The position numbers and the translations under genes were made by a program. A stretch of DNA of 64,000 nt from Conchocele bisecta. Lineage: Eukaryota > Mollusca > Bivalvia > Lucinida > Thyasiridae. The stretch is from assembly GCA_029237695.1 (NCBI GenBank), contig CM055280.1:32150616-32214615 (forward strand), read 5' to 3'. Positions 22,439 to 34,363 of this stretch are shown one piece after another; position 1 is the first letter of the stretch, and every line of letters begins with the position of its first letter. The notes below the pieces were generated by a model. The model made no database searches and was not told where the DNA came from. It was given only the letters and a program-made list of their open reading frames with translations.

Positions 22439-25400
22439 TTCCATAATTCCCTCTTTGTTACTCACATTCAATGCTATCTTCAGTTTGTGGATCCCATTTG
22501 CAGCATTTGGGTATGGGTAATTGTCTGCTGATAATGACTGGTGATGTTTGTTAAAACCACACAGCCACTACCTCGCAAACAAATACCCCGCTACCTGACT
22601 GACAGTGTCTCCATCTTAGTACTAAGTACAAGGCAGATAATTCTGTCGGCCATGCAGCAAGGAATACCCCGTCTCGTAGTCCTGGGATCCCCTAGGCATC
22701 TCCTGATGTTGACGGCACCTGATCCTGGTCCTGTGGCAACTTCATTCCTTTGGAGTAACTGTGGTCCACATCGTCTAGTTGTCCTTTCCTGTAGTCCGAG
22801 ATCCTCCCATCTTGCTTGTACTGGAAATGTGCCTTCTCCACGTAGCCTCTTTTCAGATGACGCCTTCGAATAACCTCCGGCTGCTTACTATAGTCTCTGT
22901 GAAAGTTGTACTCGGTGCTCAGACGGTTCAATGCAGTGTCTGTACGTGCAGAGAAGTTTTGCCTTCCCGACATGTGACTCCGCTTTTGTCGTGTTGAGTC
23001 TGCAATGCCACAGTTATATTTCAGTATTGTTGATGATACCCTCGCTGTGAAATTCCGCGAATAGTTTACATTTTTCGGCAAGTTTACTCCACATGATCGG
23101 TTGAATGCTTCATTCTTCTGCGTTGTGTAGCCGTATCGCGTCATTTTGAATGCCTGTTCACTCAGCCTCATTTTAAGTATATCTCTCATCAGCTGACTGT
23201 CACTTTCATTCATTTGCAGTGGTGGCAGCTGATTTGGGCCCAGGAACTTCGAACGTGCCCACCAGTTGTCGGTTTCATCGCCAGCGCAAACGACGGAGTG
23301 CGGAGCACATTTGGAGTGGTCGTCGCCGTAGCAAGATACAGTCGCATCTATGTGAGGCCGGTATCATGCAGGTATGTACCTTCGTCAAATCGTTATTTGA
23401 CATTTCCATTAGCTCCTTGCATATGGCATTGCATCTGGCTCTGATGTCCTTGCTCAGTATCAACCGTCTGGACTTGTAGATCTCCTTCGTCCTGGCATCT
23501 GCAAACATTCCTCTGCTGAATTCGGCAGCATTGCAGCTCTTGAACTGCGTGCTGCTCTGGTGGATTGTGTCCGCCATCCGCGTCACCTGCCATTTGGGAA
23601 TAAGTGTTGAGCAGAAGTCGTTGAACCCCATGGCACTTCGCGTATCTGCATCTGTTATTGCATAGCGCACTAGCATTCCCTTCATGAAAATATCGTCTGC
23701 CATTGCCTTACCCATCTCGTATTCTGAATGCGGTGCCACAGCCGCTAGGTTGGAAGTGCAACCCTCGTGCCCGCCGGGGCACTGCACATCATAGCCTTCC
23801 CCTTTGAGCCATGCTCCAGTTCAGCACAACTTATTCTCTACAGCCATTGCCACAATATACTCTTTTTCAGTATTCTTCTCGATCGCTATGCTGTATGCCT
23901 GTGATGCTGTTTGTCCCGGTTTCTTTGTCGACCCAAATTTGATGGCATTGTACCTTGCATCCACACTAACATCAATGAGATTAGGCTGATTGTCACCCCT
24001 GGCTTGGTTGGCTACCTTAACTTCATCCAGCCTGCTAGCCATATCCTCTCTTGCTAATTGTGTCACTTGCCCTGCGACCTGGTTAGCCGTCTTCTGCATT
24101 GATGTTGCAGTGGGCGGTGGTATGTCTAGGCCTGCCATGAGTACCCGCGTCCGCCTCGGCCCCATTGGCATGTCCAGTAAACTGTAGATCGTAATTTATC
24201 TGGGCAGGATTCGGTCCAGGTTTGTGTGTTTGCTCGATCTCTCTGAATAGTTTATATTCAGGTGATTTAAAGTGGCACCCTTTGCAATGGTATGCAAATC
24301 TCCATGCCATTCCCTGCTTTATTTCAGACGCTATCTCCAGCTGAAGCCCACGACAAGTCGGTTGGTGCTCCTCGTGCAGTTGATAGATGGAATTCATCAT
24401 GTCGACCAACTTGTAGTTGTTGAATATACGCATGCCATCAGATACAGGCTGTTTCGGTAAGTGTCCTATTTTCCAGGTCTCAGATTTTGAGCTGGTCCAG
24501 AACTTGCTATAGGTAGTTGTTGACATTGTTCTGATGTTGATGGTGCTACTGTCGGAGGTGGCTCATCCTGATCTCCAAAATTGCCCAATGAAACGGCAGC
24601 AGATTTGCCACTGCTGGATACAGATTTTTTTTTTCCTCTTCTCTTGAAGAAAGTTGTCTTGCGCTTCCTGTCTCCCTTATAATTCCAAGTAAATCCAGGT
24701 GTATATATAAAGGTAAATCCAGATCACAGAGTCTACCTTGTTACAGTTTGACTGCTACTCACTGAATGACACCATGCAGTGACTGAACTTTTCAACTTCT
24801 TTCTCTACTGGCCAGCAACCTGTGATGCAACATTCTCTTAATCACCTATTAAGTTAATGGTCAGTTTTATTTCAATATTTAGTCTGGACCCTATTAAAAC
24901 AAATGACCGGCAGGGTCAACAGTACTGTGCCTGGAGTTTGCAGACTAGCCAGAAAGTCAGTGCCCAGTCTAGTGTTCCGCGCAGCCTGATCAGGGTCTAC
25001 AGTGTTTGCTATGCAGAAATATCAAGTGCCAGAACGTTGTTTGTACCCAATAGTGTAGACCTGTCTGTACCCAGCAGTGTAGCCCTGATCAGACTGCACA
25101 CCTGTGCAGCAATCCGGTCTATGCTGGGCACATCATCTGAAACATGCACATCAACTCCTGCAATAGTAATACACTTCACCTGCAGTGATTATCTCCCCTG
25201 CATTGGCAAGCTGTGTTTGTAGTCTGCAATACACCTGCAATAGCCTATATCTGAAGGCAAGTCTTGCTGCATGCCACACAGGTCAGATTAGCAACTGCAT
25301 TTGCCGGTGTTGCCACACACCACTGCTAATGCTGTGAGTTTGAGTCTAGTCTTGGTGGTATATCTGCGAAGAAACATGCCGAACATCCAGTTAAAGCAGC

Positions 25401-26101
25401 ATAGAAAGTATAAAAAAATTACATGTACGCCATATTAGAATTATTTTTTTTTACCTATTTAGGGTTAACACTGGGTACATGAGGCAGATTGGCACATAAC
25501 TAGTGTTGGTCGTGCATACAGACAATGTGACTCGTGACTGGTGACCCGACAATGCACGAAAAATCATAACATGAATATCCATAGTGTTGTTATACATCGC
25601 CATAGCTTCATTCTCTGCTGTCGTAGATGATTGAATATTTGACACATGTAACATTTGTACTTGTTACTTCAATATTGGCACCATATGGAAAATATATCTG
25701 AAAAAATGTGCTCGCATTTGGTTCCGAGATGTGAAATTTTAATTTAAAATTTAATAATTTATTTAATTTTCGGAAATTTTCCATTATTTTTAAAGGCCTG
25801 TATTAATATTTCACATTCTGCACAATAGTACCATCAAATGCCTGTCCAGTCCTTTTTATTTCATTACAAAATGTCAAAAACTGCATGAGATGGATTTTTT
25901 ACGAACAGACGTAGCATTGCCTCGGCCGTGCCCTCGGAACATGAGAATGCGGGATTTACATCATTGTGATTCGTGTGTGCACATTTTAGTCGCAGAGTGG
26001 CAGATTTCATAAAAGCCACTTGGTTCTCATTGCAAACTGGCTACTTGATATGTCTGAGCTTATATTTCTTTTTTTGTTCACATTTGCCCCATTCTGTCAG
26101 A
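22439..26101. repeat. tandem segmental duplication, unit 1 (Mutator-bearing)
   Basis: Unit of 3.66 kb starting TTCCATAATTCCCTC and ending CCCCATTCTGTCAGA. It is repeated in direct orientation at 26575-29659 with a few percent divergence. Unit 2 is shorter because of at least three internal deletions. The 20 bp GACCTCAGTACACAGATAGA lies immediately before unit 1 (22419-22438) and immediately after unit 2 (29658-29677), so the whole 7.2 kb block is framed by a direct repeat. Sequence 26102-26574 between the units is single-copy. Confidence 0.8.
22692..24692 (-). pseudogene. Mutator-type transposase pseudogene, copy 1
   Basis: Minus-strand transposase of the invertebrate Mutator-like family (PF20700-type). 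In order: a basic N-terminus (KRKTTFFKRRGKKKS, about 24670), a Cys pair domain with CKGCHF (about 24280), VDARYNAI (about 23960), CPGGHEGC (23780), the acidic motif TDADTRSAMG (about 23640), MADTIH (about 23580), CYGDDHSKC equivalent (about 23330) and the family signature TQKNEAFNRSCGVNLPKN (about 23110). The signature and the acidic motifs indicate a DDE/RNase H-like transposase. It is broken: a frameshift near 24490, another near 24190, a TGG-to-TGA nonsense codon at 23823-23821, and a frameshift near 23355. The C-terminus is intact to its stop at 22692. Confidence 0.7.
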
Positions 26102-26365
26102 GCAGCCCTGTTTGACAGCAAAATCAACATTGACAAAAAAGTTCTGCAGCCAGATGAAATAAAATTTCAGCAGTTAGTCTTTAGGGCCTACAAAGTTAGA
26201 GGCAAGTGTAATTACTAGTATTTGTTTCTGTTTTCAGCATTTTAAATGCATTGTATTGCAGGATTGTGGCATTTTTTTATTTTGTGCAGAAATTGCAATG
26301 TTTCAATGTTGTTCTAGAACACTGATTGACAGCTGGGCATGTACATTTCCACTTACATCATCAAG

Positions 26366-26506
26366 ATGGATGCCTTTTGTTTAGGAGTGAATACAAAAAT
26401 TGCTGTGAACAGTGTAGTTGGAGAAAATGGTACCTGCCAGCTATGGACAGGCCCATTATTGAAGAAGGGTCGCTATGGTGTATTTTCATACCGAAAATAC
26501 TGTTAA
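26366..26506 (+). CDS. short ORF with HNH/His-Me-like zinc-loop motif
   Basis: 46 codons in the single-copy spacer between the two Mutator units. The sequence contains GENGTCQLWTGPLLKKGRYG, reminiscent of the C-x-x-W-TG-x(4-6)-G-x-YG loop in zinc-binding His-Me/HNH endonucleases. The reading frame can be extended upstream to an AG at about 26333. The characteristic downstream His is not seen before the stop, so it is a fragment or a chance match. A separate open segment upstream (about 26100-26206, reading DKKVLQPDEIKFQQLVFRAY) may be a companion exon. Confidence 0.25.
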   Translation: MDAFCLGVNTKIAVNSVVGENGTCQLWTGPLLKKGRYGVFSYRKYC

Positions 26507-26574
26507 TCTACTCTGGTCGTCGAAACACGCTAGCTCATCTGGGTCTACACTGGCCGGTTGCAAATTCCATAATT

Positions 26575-29500
26575 CCCTCTTTGTTACTCACATTCAATGC
26601 TATCTTCAGTTTGTGGATCCCATTTGCATCATTTGGGTATGGGTAATTGTCTGCTGATAATGACTGGCAATGTTTGTTAAAACCACACAGCCACTACCTC
26701 GCAAACAAATACCCCGCTACCTGACTGACAGTGTCTCCATCTTAGTACTAAGTACAAGGCAGATAATACTGTCAGCCATGCAGCAAGGAATACCCCGTCT
26801 AGTTGTCCTTTCCTGTAGTCCGAGATCCTCCCATCTTGCTTGTTCTGGAAATGTGCCTTCTCCACGTATCCTCTTTTCAGATGACGCCTTCGAATAACCT
26901 CCGGCCGCTTACTATAGTCTCTGTGAAAGTTGTACTCGGTGCTCAGACGGTTAAATGCAGTGTTTGTACGTGCATAGAAGTTTTGCCCTCCCGACATGCG
27001 ACTCCGCTTTTGTCATATAGAGTCTGCAATGCCACAGTTATATTTCAGTATTGTTGATGATACCCTCGCTGTGAAATTCCGCGAATAATTTACATTTTTC
27101 GGCAAGTTTACTCCACATGATCGGTTGAATGCTTCATTCTTCTGCGTTGTGTAGCTGTATCGCGTCATTTTGAATGCCTGTTCACTCAGCCTCATTTTAA
27201 GTATATCTCTCATCAGCTGACTGTCACTTTCATTCATTTGCAGTGGTGGCAGCTGATTTGGGCCCAGGAACTTCGAACGTGCCCACCAGTTGTCGGTTTC
27301 ATCGCCAGCGCAAACAACGGAGTGCGGAGCACATTTGGAGTGGTCGTCGCCGTAGCAAGATACAGTCGCATCTATGAGCCGGGGTATCATGCAGGTATGT
27401 ACCTTCGTCAAATGATTATTTGACATTTCCATTAGCTCCTTGCATATGGCATTGCATCTGGCTCTGATGTCCTTGCTCAGTATCAACCGCACTAGCGTGC
27501 CCTTCATGAAAATATCGTCTGCCATTGCCTTACCCATCTCGTATTCTGAATGCGGTGCCACAGCCGCTAGGTTGGAAGTGCAACCCTCGTGCCCGCCGGG
27601 GCACTGCACATCATAGCCTTCCCCTTTGAGCCATGCTCCAGTCCAGCACAACTTATTCTCTACAGCCATTGCCACAATATACTCTTTTTCAGTATTCTTC
27701 TCGATCGCTATGCTGTATGCCTGTGATGCTCTTTGTCCCGGTTTCTTTGTCGACCCAAATCCGATGGCATTGTACCTTGCATCCACACTAACATCAATGA
27801 GATTAGGCTGATTGTCACCCCTGGCTTGGTTGGCTACCTTAACTTCATCCAGCCTGCTAGCCATATCCTCTCTTGCTAATTGTGTCACTTGCCCTGCGAC
27901 CTTGTTAGCCGTCTTCTGCATTGATGTTGCAGTGGGCGGTGGTATGTCTAGGCCTGCCATGAGTACCCGCGTCCGCCTCGGCCCCATTGGCATGTCCAGT
28001 AAAACTGACTGTAGATCGTAATTTTATCAGGGCAGGATTCGGTCCAGGTTTGTGAGTTTGCTCGATCTCTCTGAATAGTTTATATTCAGGTGATTTAAAG
28101 TGGCACCCTTTGCAATGGTATGCAAATCTCCATGCCATTCCCTGCTTTATTTCAGACGCTATCTCCAGCTGAAGCCCACGACAAGTCGGTTGGTGCTCCT
28201 CGTGCAGTTGATAGATGGACTTCATCATGTCGACCCACTTGTAGTTGTTGATGATACGCATGCCATCAGATACAGGCTGTATATATAAAGGTAAATCCAG
28301 ATCACAGAGGCTACCTTGTTACAGTTTGACTGATAATCACTGAATGACACCATGCAGTGACTGAACTTTTCAACTTCTTTCTCTACTGGCTAGCAACCTG
28401 TGATGCAACATTCTCTTAATCACCTATTAAGTTAATGGTCAGTTTTATTTCAATATTTAGTCTGGACCCTATTAAAACAAATGACCGGCAGGGTCAACAG
28501 TACTGTGCCTGGAGTTTGCAGACTAGCCAGAAAGTCAGTGCCCAGTCTAGTGTTCCGCGCAGCCTGATCAGGGTCTACTTGTGTTTGCTATGCAGAAATA
28601 TATCAAGTGCCAGAAACGTTGTTGTAACCCAATAGTGTAGACCTGTCTGTACCTAGCAGTGTAGCCCAGATCAGACTGCACACCTGTGCAGCAATCCGGT
28701 CTATGCTGGGCACATCATCTGCAAACATGCCACATCAACTCCTGCAATAGTATACACTTCACCTGCAGTGATTATCTCCCCTGCATTGGCAAGCTGTGTT
28801 TGTAGTCTGCAATACGCCTGCAATAGCCTATATCTGAAGGCAAGTCTTGCTGCATGCCACACAGGTCAGATTAGCAACTGCATTTGCCGGTGTTGCCACA
28901 CACCACTGCTAATGCTGTGAGTTTGATTCTAATCTTGGTGGTATATCTGCGAAGAAACATGCCGAACATCCAGTTAAAGCAGCATAGAAAGTATAAAAAA
29001 ATTACATGTACGCCATATTAGAATTTTTGTTTGTTACCTATTTAGGGTTAACACTGGGTACATGAGGCAGATTGGCACATAGCTAATGTTGGTCGTGCAT
29101 GCAGACAATGTGACTGGTGACTGGTGACCCGACAATGCACGAAAAATCATAACATGAATATCCATAGTGTTGTTATACATCGCCATAGCTTCATTCTCTG
29201 CTGTCGTAGATGATTGAATATTTGACACATGTAACATTTGTACTTGTTACTTCAATATTGGCACCATATGGAAAATATATCTCGCATTTGGTTCCGACAT
29301 TTGAAATTTTAATTTAAAATTTAATTTTCTGACGTTTTCCATTGTTTTTAAAGGCCTGTATTAATATTTCACATTCTGCACAATAGTACCATCAAATGCC
29401 TGTCCGGTCCTTTTTATTTCATTACAAAATGTCAAAAACTGCATGAGATATGGATTTTTTACGAACAGACATAGCATTGCCTCGGCCGTGCCCTCGGAAC

Positions 29501-29659
29501 ATGAGAATGCGGGATTTACATCATGTGATTCGTGTGTGCACATTTTAGTCGCAGAGTGGCAGATTTCATAAAAGCCACTTGGTTCTCATTGCAAACTGGC
29601 TACTTGATATGTCTGAGCATATATTTTTTTTTTGTTCACATTTGCCCCATTCTGACAGA
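26575..29659. repeat. tandem segmental duplication, unit 2 (deleted copy)
   Basis: Second copy of 22439-26101. Compared with unit 1 it lacks about 103 bp near 26802 (at GTCTAGTTGTCC), about 201 bp near 27490 and about 250 bp near 28280, each joined at a short microhomology. Outside these the two copies align almost base for base. Confidence 0.8.
26797..28262 (-). pseudogene. Mutator-type transposase pseudogene, copy 2
   Basis: Duplicate of the copy 1 gene. Most of it is one open frame from 27993 down to 27013, including the undamaged CYGDDHSKC region that is frameshifted in copy 1 and the TQKNEAFNR signature. It has lost 67 codons in frame after MKGTLVR, which removes the acidic TDADTRS motif and the ADTIH motif, so it cannot be catalytic. 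It also has a one-base shift near 28022, a CGA-to-TGA stop at 27015-27013, a deleted N-terminal exon region and a truncated C-terminus. Copies 1 and 2 share no single inactivating change that I can see, so they appear to have decayed separately. Confidence 0.7.
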
Positions 29660-29815
29660 CCTCAGTACACAGATAGACTGCTTCCGGGTCGGTTTAGTCC
29701 GGAGAAAAATACATATGTTTGTGTTGCAGGTGCTTTGAGGCAGGTTCGAGTGCACTGATGTGGTTTATTAATGCATGTGGAGACGAGTGTTTACACAGGG
29801 GCTGTAGAACACATA

Positions 29816-30689
29816 TGAGTGGCGATCCGGGTCATAAGTGCCGTTTCCAACGCGTTGACAAGCCAACGCATTGATTCACAAACCAAAGCAACGCGTTGAA
29901 AATGTATATACTATATAGTAATCAACGCGTTGCTTCTAGAAAGCAACGCGTTGCTTCTCCAACGCGTTGAAAACGATGAGCAACGCATTGAAAACGATGA
30001 GCAACGCGTTGGAACATACCCATATTGGCAGTTCGGGTCATAAGTGCCGTCTCTAACACGTAAGAGAAGCAACGCGTTGCTTTGCCGTTTCAACGCGCTG
30101 CTTTGCCGTTTCAACGCGTTGCTTTGTGTTTCAACGCGTTGCTTTGCCGTTTCAACGCGTTGCTTGTCGTTTCAACGCGTTGCATTTGCCTTGTTTCAAA
30201 CGCGTTGCTTTGCCGTTTACCGTTTCAACGCGTTGCAGCCGTTGCTTTGCCGTTTGGGCGTTCAAGGCATCGCGTTGAAACGGCAAAGAAACGCGTTTGA
30301 ACGACAAGCAATGCGTTTGAAAACGGCAAAGCAACGGCGTTGAAACGACAAAGCAACGCGTTGAAACGGCAAAAGCAAACGCGTTGAAAACGGGGGAAAC
30401 AAAGGCAATCGCGTTGCTTCTCTTACGTGTTAGAGACGGCACTTATGACCCGAACTGCCAATATGGGGGTATGTTCCAACGCGTTGCTCATCGTTTTCAA
30501 CGTGTTGCTCATCGTTTTCAACGTGTTGCTCATCGTTTTCAACGCGTTGGAGAAGCAATGCGTTGCTTTCTAGAAGCAACGCGTTGATTACTATATAGTA
30601 TATACATTTTCAACGCGTTGCTTTGGTGAATCAACGCGTTGGCTTGTCAACGCGTTGGAAACGGCACTTATGACCCGGATCGCCACTCA
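29816..30689. mobile_element. giant palindrome (fold-back) made of CAACGCGTTG repeats
   Basis: An 874 bp inverted repeat. The outer ends read TGAGTGGCGATCCGGGTCAT and its reverse complement; the arms run about 430 bp each and meet near 30250. Within both arms the self-complementary decamer CAACGCGTTG recurs about 19 times exactly by eye, plus roughly a dozen one- or two-base variants, separated by short spacers such as CTTTGCCGTTT and AAAACGATGAG. A second internal inverted pair, GGTCATAAGTGCCGTCTCTA, lies at about 30036-30055 and 30429-30448. No protein-coding meaning: the open frames here merely read the repeat. Fold-back transposon, MITE or amplified hairpin are possible; no clear target duplication is visible. 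Confidence 0.8.
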
Positions 30690-31499
30690 CAAACACAGCC
30701 AAGATCTGAAGTTTGGAATGGATTATTTTGTGTGGCAGGACACATGTAAATGAAGTGTGATGCGGCTCTGCGTCTGTTGTGACGTGATTATTTTTGACCC
30801 CGCTGTCATGTTGCCTTTCCTGTCAGAGAAACGAAATGGTCAACGGGTGTTGACAAGTTGGTGAGAAGACAGCACGATCCAGTCGTCAAAGACACTGTAA
30901 CTCAATGTGTGATTCCAATGTTTATGCTTTTACAGGCGGTGAGTGAAATTACCCCTAAACGCTATATGTTTAATATACTCGATTCTATCTGTGTGTTTGG
31001 GCCATATAGTAGTAATGACGATTGTCTCGCTTGATGATATTCTGGAACGAAGCTATTTGAGTGCGAGTTTTATGCCTATAGTAATCATGAGGGTTGTTCC
31101 CCTTGATGATTTTCGTTCGCCACTTGCAGTCTCACCGATCATTGACTGAGCGTAAACATGGTAAACATTATAATATTCACGTGTTGCAACCTGATTGATA
31201 TATAGTATTATGTGGTAATTACTGTAACTACATCGTCATAATTATATCATTCATACTATTCGTCGAGGGTGTCATTTGAGGGACCTCGTCAGCTACAAAA
31301 TCAGTTCTCACATCTTCAATGAAATTATAACGTGAATTAATGTCACCTGCCGAATGCAAAGCCCTGGGTAGCTCAAATGACACCAGCAACACTGTTTCCT
31401 GACTGAACTGTACACTTGTTAATCATGTCCTGCTACTTCAAAATATGTCCGGATAGTATAGTATCAAACATACGTCACATGCATGTCCCTTTTATGTTT
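30690..31499. other. no gene seen
   Basis: Between the giant palindrome and the LINE. It holds one copy of the GGAACGAAGCTATTT repeat at about 31043. Confidence 0.4.
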
Positions 31500-31522
31500 C
31501 TTGTGCAACTCTGCTAGCCACA

Positions 31523-32062
31523 GTGGGGGAATTTGGGGAATCTTTCGCATACCGCTGCGTTCGTTCGGGGCCCGCTATCTTCATTTCTTGTAAGTCTTGT
31601 TTTAATCTGTCCTGTATGATCGTAGCGATGTTCATAATGATGATTTCTTCAGTCACCTTAGTTAGACATCGTTCGACCATATTGAACAGATGCACTTATC
31701 GTGTGCACAGCAGGTTTCCACTAGAAATCCATTTTCTATTTTTATCGTATCTATTGTCCGAGTATGCATTGACATACAGCGTACTCTATTCAGTCCGAAT
31801 CAATGCAAATCTTCCATATATGGCCAAGCCCCTTCAGTACTGTCGGTATACACCATCCACATTAACAATGGAATGTAACAGACAGTTCCATAACATATTG
31901 TACTTAACGATTTTCAGCATAATATGGACAACATTGTTACTTATTATTCTCTCGGGAGACGTCCATCCGAACCCCGGTCCCATAGATAGCGACGATTTGC
32001 TGGATCTGTCATTTAGTTCCATTCACCCAAGAATCAGCGTCCGAAATCATTTTATCAGATGA
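31523..32062 (+). pseudogene. LINE N-terminal region with 2A-like motif
   Basis: 179-codon frame whose end carries a hydrophobic stretch (LYLTIFSIIWTTLLLIIL) followed at 31955-31981 by GDVHPNPGP. The D-V-x-x-NPGP pattern matches 2A-type ribosome-skipping peptides known from APE-type LINEs of marine invertebrates, although the usual Glu is His here. The frame then shifts by one before the endonuclease, with an extra in-frame stop (TAA, near 32102) just ahead of SMYSKLD. The first part of this open frame may be leader sequence rather than protein. Confidence 0.55.
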
Positions 32063-32105
32063 TCTATCTCACCACTTGTCATTCGTGCATTGTAACGTTT
32101 AAAGC

Positions 32106-33700
32106 ATGTACTCAAAACTAGACATATTACGCACTGAGCTCAAAGACTTTGATCTAATAGCTTTTACAGAGACATGGCTTGGCGACGAAAATAAAACAGG
32201 TGATATGCTGTTTTACAATTTTAAATCTCCAGAAAGGAAAGATAGACAAGGCGATAGGCACGGAGGTGTAATTCTATATGTTAGAGACACAATATTCCAT
32301 AAGCGTAGGCGAGACCTCGAGCCCCCGAACCTTGAATCAATTTGGATTGAAGTTGTGTCAGATAAGAAATCTTTCTTATTTAGCGTCTTTTACAGGCCCC
32401 CGAATGTTAATGCTGTATATGGTAATAGTATCGAAGACTCAATTCATATGGCGATAGATACTGGCCATAGAGATATTGTAATTGTTGGCGATTTTAACTA
32501 TAATACTTTGAACTCACAATCCAATAGAAAGGTGACTTCAATTTGTACTCAGTTTTCACTGTCGCAGTGTATTTCCTCTTACTTCACCGAGCATTCTGAA
32601 TCAATCATCGACTTATTGTTTGTATCAAATAGAGACAACATCGTTAGCAGCGGAGTAGGAGATCCATTTTTGCCACAAGAGACACGTTTTCATTGTCCTA
32701 TATATGGCTTCCTAAAATTTTCGAAGCATAAATTTAAACCGTTTAAGCGCAAAATATGGCAATATGAGCTTGGAGACTACGACATGTTACGCAGGGAAAT
32801 ATCAACCACAAACTGGGACAACCTAAAATCTGAAAATATAAATGAATACGCCCATAATGTAATTAATAAAGTCATGTCTCTTGCCCAAGAATATATACCC
32901 AACAAAGAAATACTTGTTCGACAATCTGATTTACCATGGATAACCACTACTATTAAGAGAATGATCAGGAAGCGGAAACGATTATATCATAAAGCAAAAC
33001 AATCTAATAACCATTGGTTAAAATTTCGAAGTTTCAGGAATGACATTATTTCAGCAATTCGGAAATCAAAGAAAGATTACCACACTGGGATAAGTAACAA
33101 ATTAAAAGCAGGTCAACTCCGTTCAAAAGATTGGTGGTCTACTTTGAAACATTTTATATGCGAGAATGAAAATAAAACAATCCCACCACTTCAACATAAT
33201 GGATCAATAATCGACGATAACACGGGGAAAGCTAACATTTTAAATAACTTTTTCCGTGATCAAACTCTTTTGTTACAAGAACCTCATGTTTTCCTTCACC
33301 CATTAGTAACGCCTTTTATGGCTAATAAACCAGTTAGACTTGAAACTATCACCCTTAACGAAACAGAAATACAAACAATCCTTTCTAATTTGCCCATAGG
33401 TAAAGCCTCTGGACCAGATGGCTTGAATACTCGTATACTTAAAGAAACAAAGTACGAATTAGCAACTCCCCTAAAAGACCTCTTAAACAAATCAATTGAA
33501 TGTGGACTATTTCCAGACGCATGGAAAGAGGCAAATGTGTGCCCGATATTTAAAGCTGGAGATCCTTCTCTCACTTTGAATTATCGTCCCATCTCCCTTC
33601 TTAACACTGTTAGTAAAGTTCTTGAGAGGGCGGTTTTCAAGTATTTGTACAATCATTTTAATGACAATAATATATTAACACCATTACAGTCCGGGTGGGT
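32106..33700 (+). pseudogene. LINE endonuclease and start of reverse transcriptase
   Basis: About 530 codons. Endonuclease motifs: TETWLGD (32168), a GGVILYV segment, VFYRPPN and IVGDFNYNTLNS (32488), and ESIIDLLFVS. Then a Lys/Arg-rich linker, followed by the RT start: GKASGPDGLNTRILKE (33400), FPDAWKEANVCPIFKAGDPS and NYRPISLLNTVSKVLE. One extra base near 33695, inside a G run, shifts the frame before FVPGDST. Typical order for CR1/Jockey-group ORF2. Confidence 0.8.
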
Positions 33701-34246
33701 TTGTACCTGGCGACTCAACTGTAAACCAACTGACATTCCTTTACAATACATTCTGTCGTGCATTAGACGATGGAAAAGAGGTGAGGGTGGTATTCTGCGA
33801 CATAAGCAAAGCATTTGATAGAGTTTGGCTTACATGTCTTCTTTTGAAGCTGAGAGCCGCAGGTGTTACTAATAATATTCACGACTGGCTTAAAAGTTAT
33901 CTTAATAATCGCAAGCAAAGGGTTGTATTACCAGGTGTGTATTCTAACTGGAACCAAATTAAGGCTGGCGTCCCGCAAGGATCTATTCTCGGCCCTTTGT
34001 ATTTCTATTATATATAAACGATATTGTTGCGGACATAAATTCTAATATTCGACTTTTCGCAGACGACACCAGTTTATATCTTATTGTTGATTCGCCAGCA
34101 ACAGCATCCAGGTCTATAAACAACGATCTCGATATAGTTACTAACTGGTCTAATACCGGGCTTGTATCATTTAATCCAAGGAAAACTGAATCACTACTTA
34201 TAACACGTAAGCGTAATAGAGAAGACATCCCTAATCCTCATGAATA
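33693..34246 (+). pseudogene. LINE reverse transcriptase catalytic region
   Basis: Continues the polymerase in the next frame: VVFCDISKAFDRVW carries the first catalytic Asp (about 33800), then GVPQGSILGPL (33970). A one-base slip in a TATATA run near 34010 puts the catalytic loop LFADDTSLY (FADD at 34056-34067) in a third frame. All three catalytic Asp are present in the DNA, but not in one frame. The thumb region ends at a stop near 34246. Confidence 0.8.
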
Positions 34247-34363
34247 ATGTTAATGTCAGAAGTTGATAGTCACAAGCATCTAGGTTTGTATTTTATTAAC
34301 TGAGGAACATGGCAACCAACACATAAACTACATAACCGAAAGGCATGGCGTAGAATCAATGTT

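Noticed and set aside
25451..25654. 67-codon minus frame conserved in both duplication units (also 29034-29237)
   Set aside because: Conservation is explained by the recent tandem duplication; no other sign of coding.
30044..30587. Open frames of 67-99 codons on both strands rich in FNALL or KRQSNAL
   Set aside because: They only translate the CAACGCGTTG repeat, whose period and lack of stops keep frames open.
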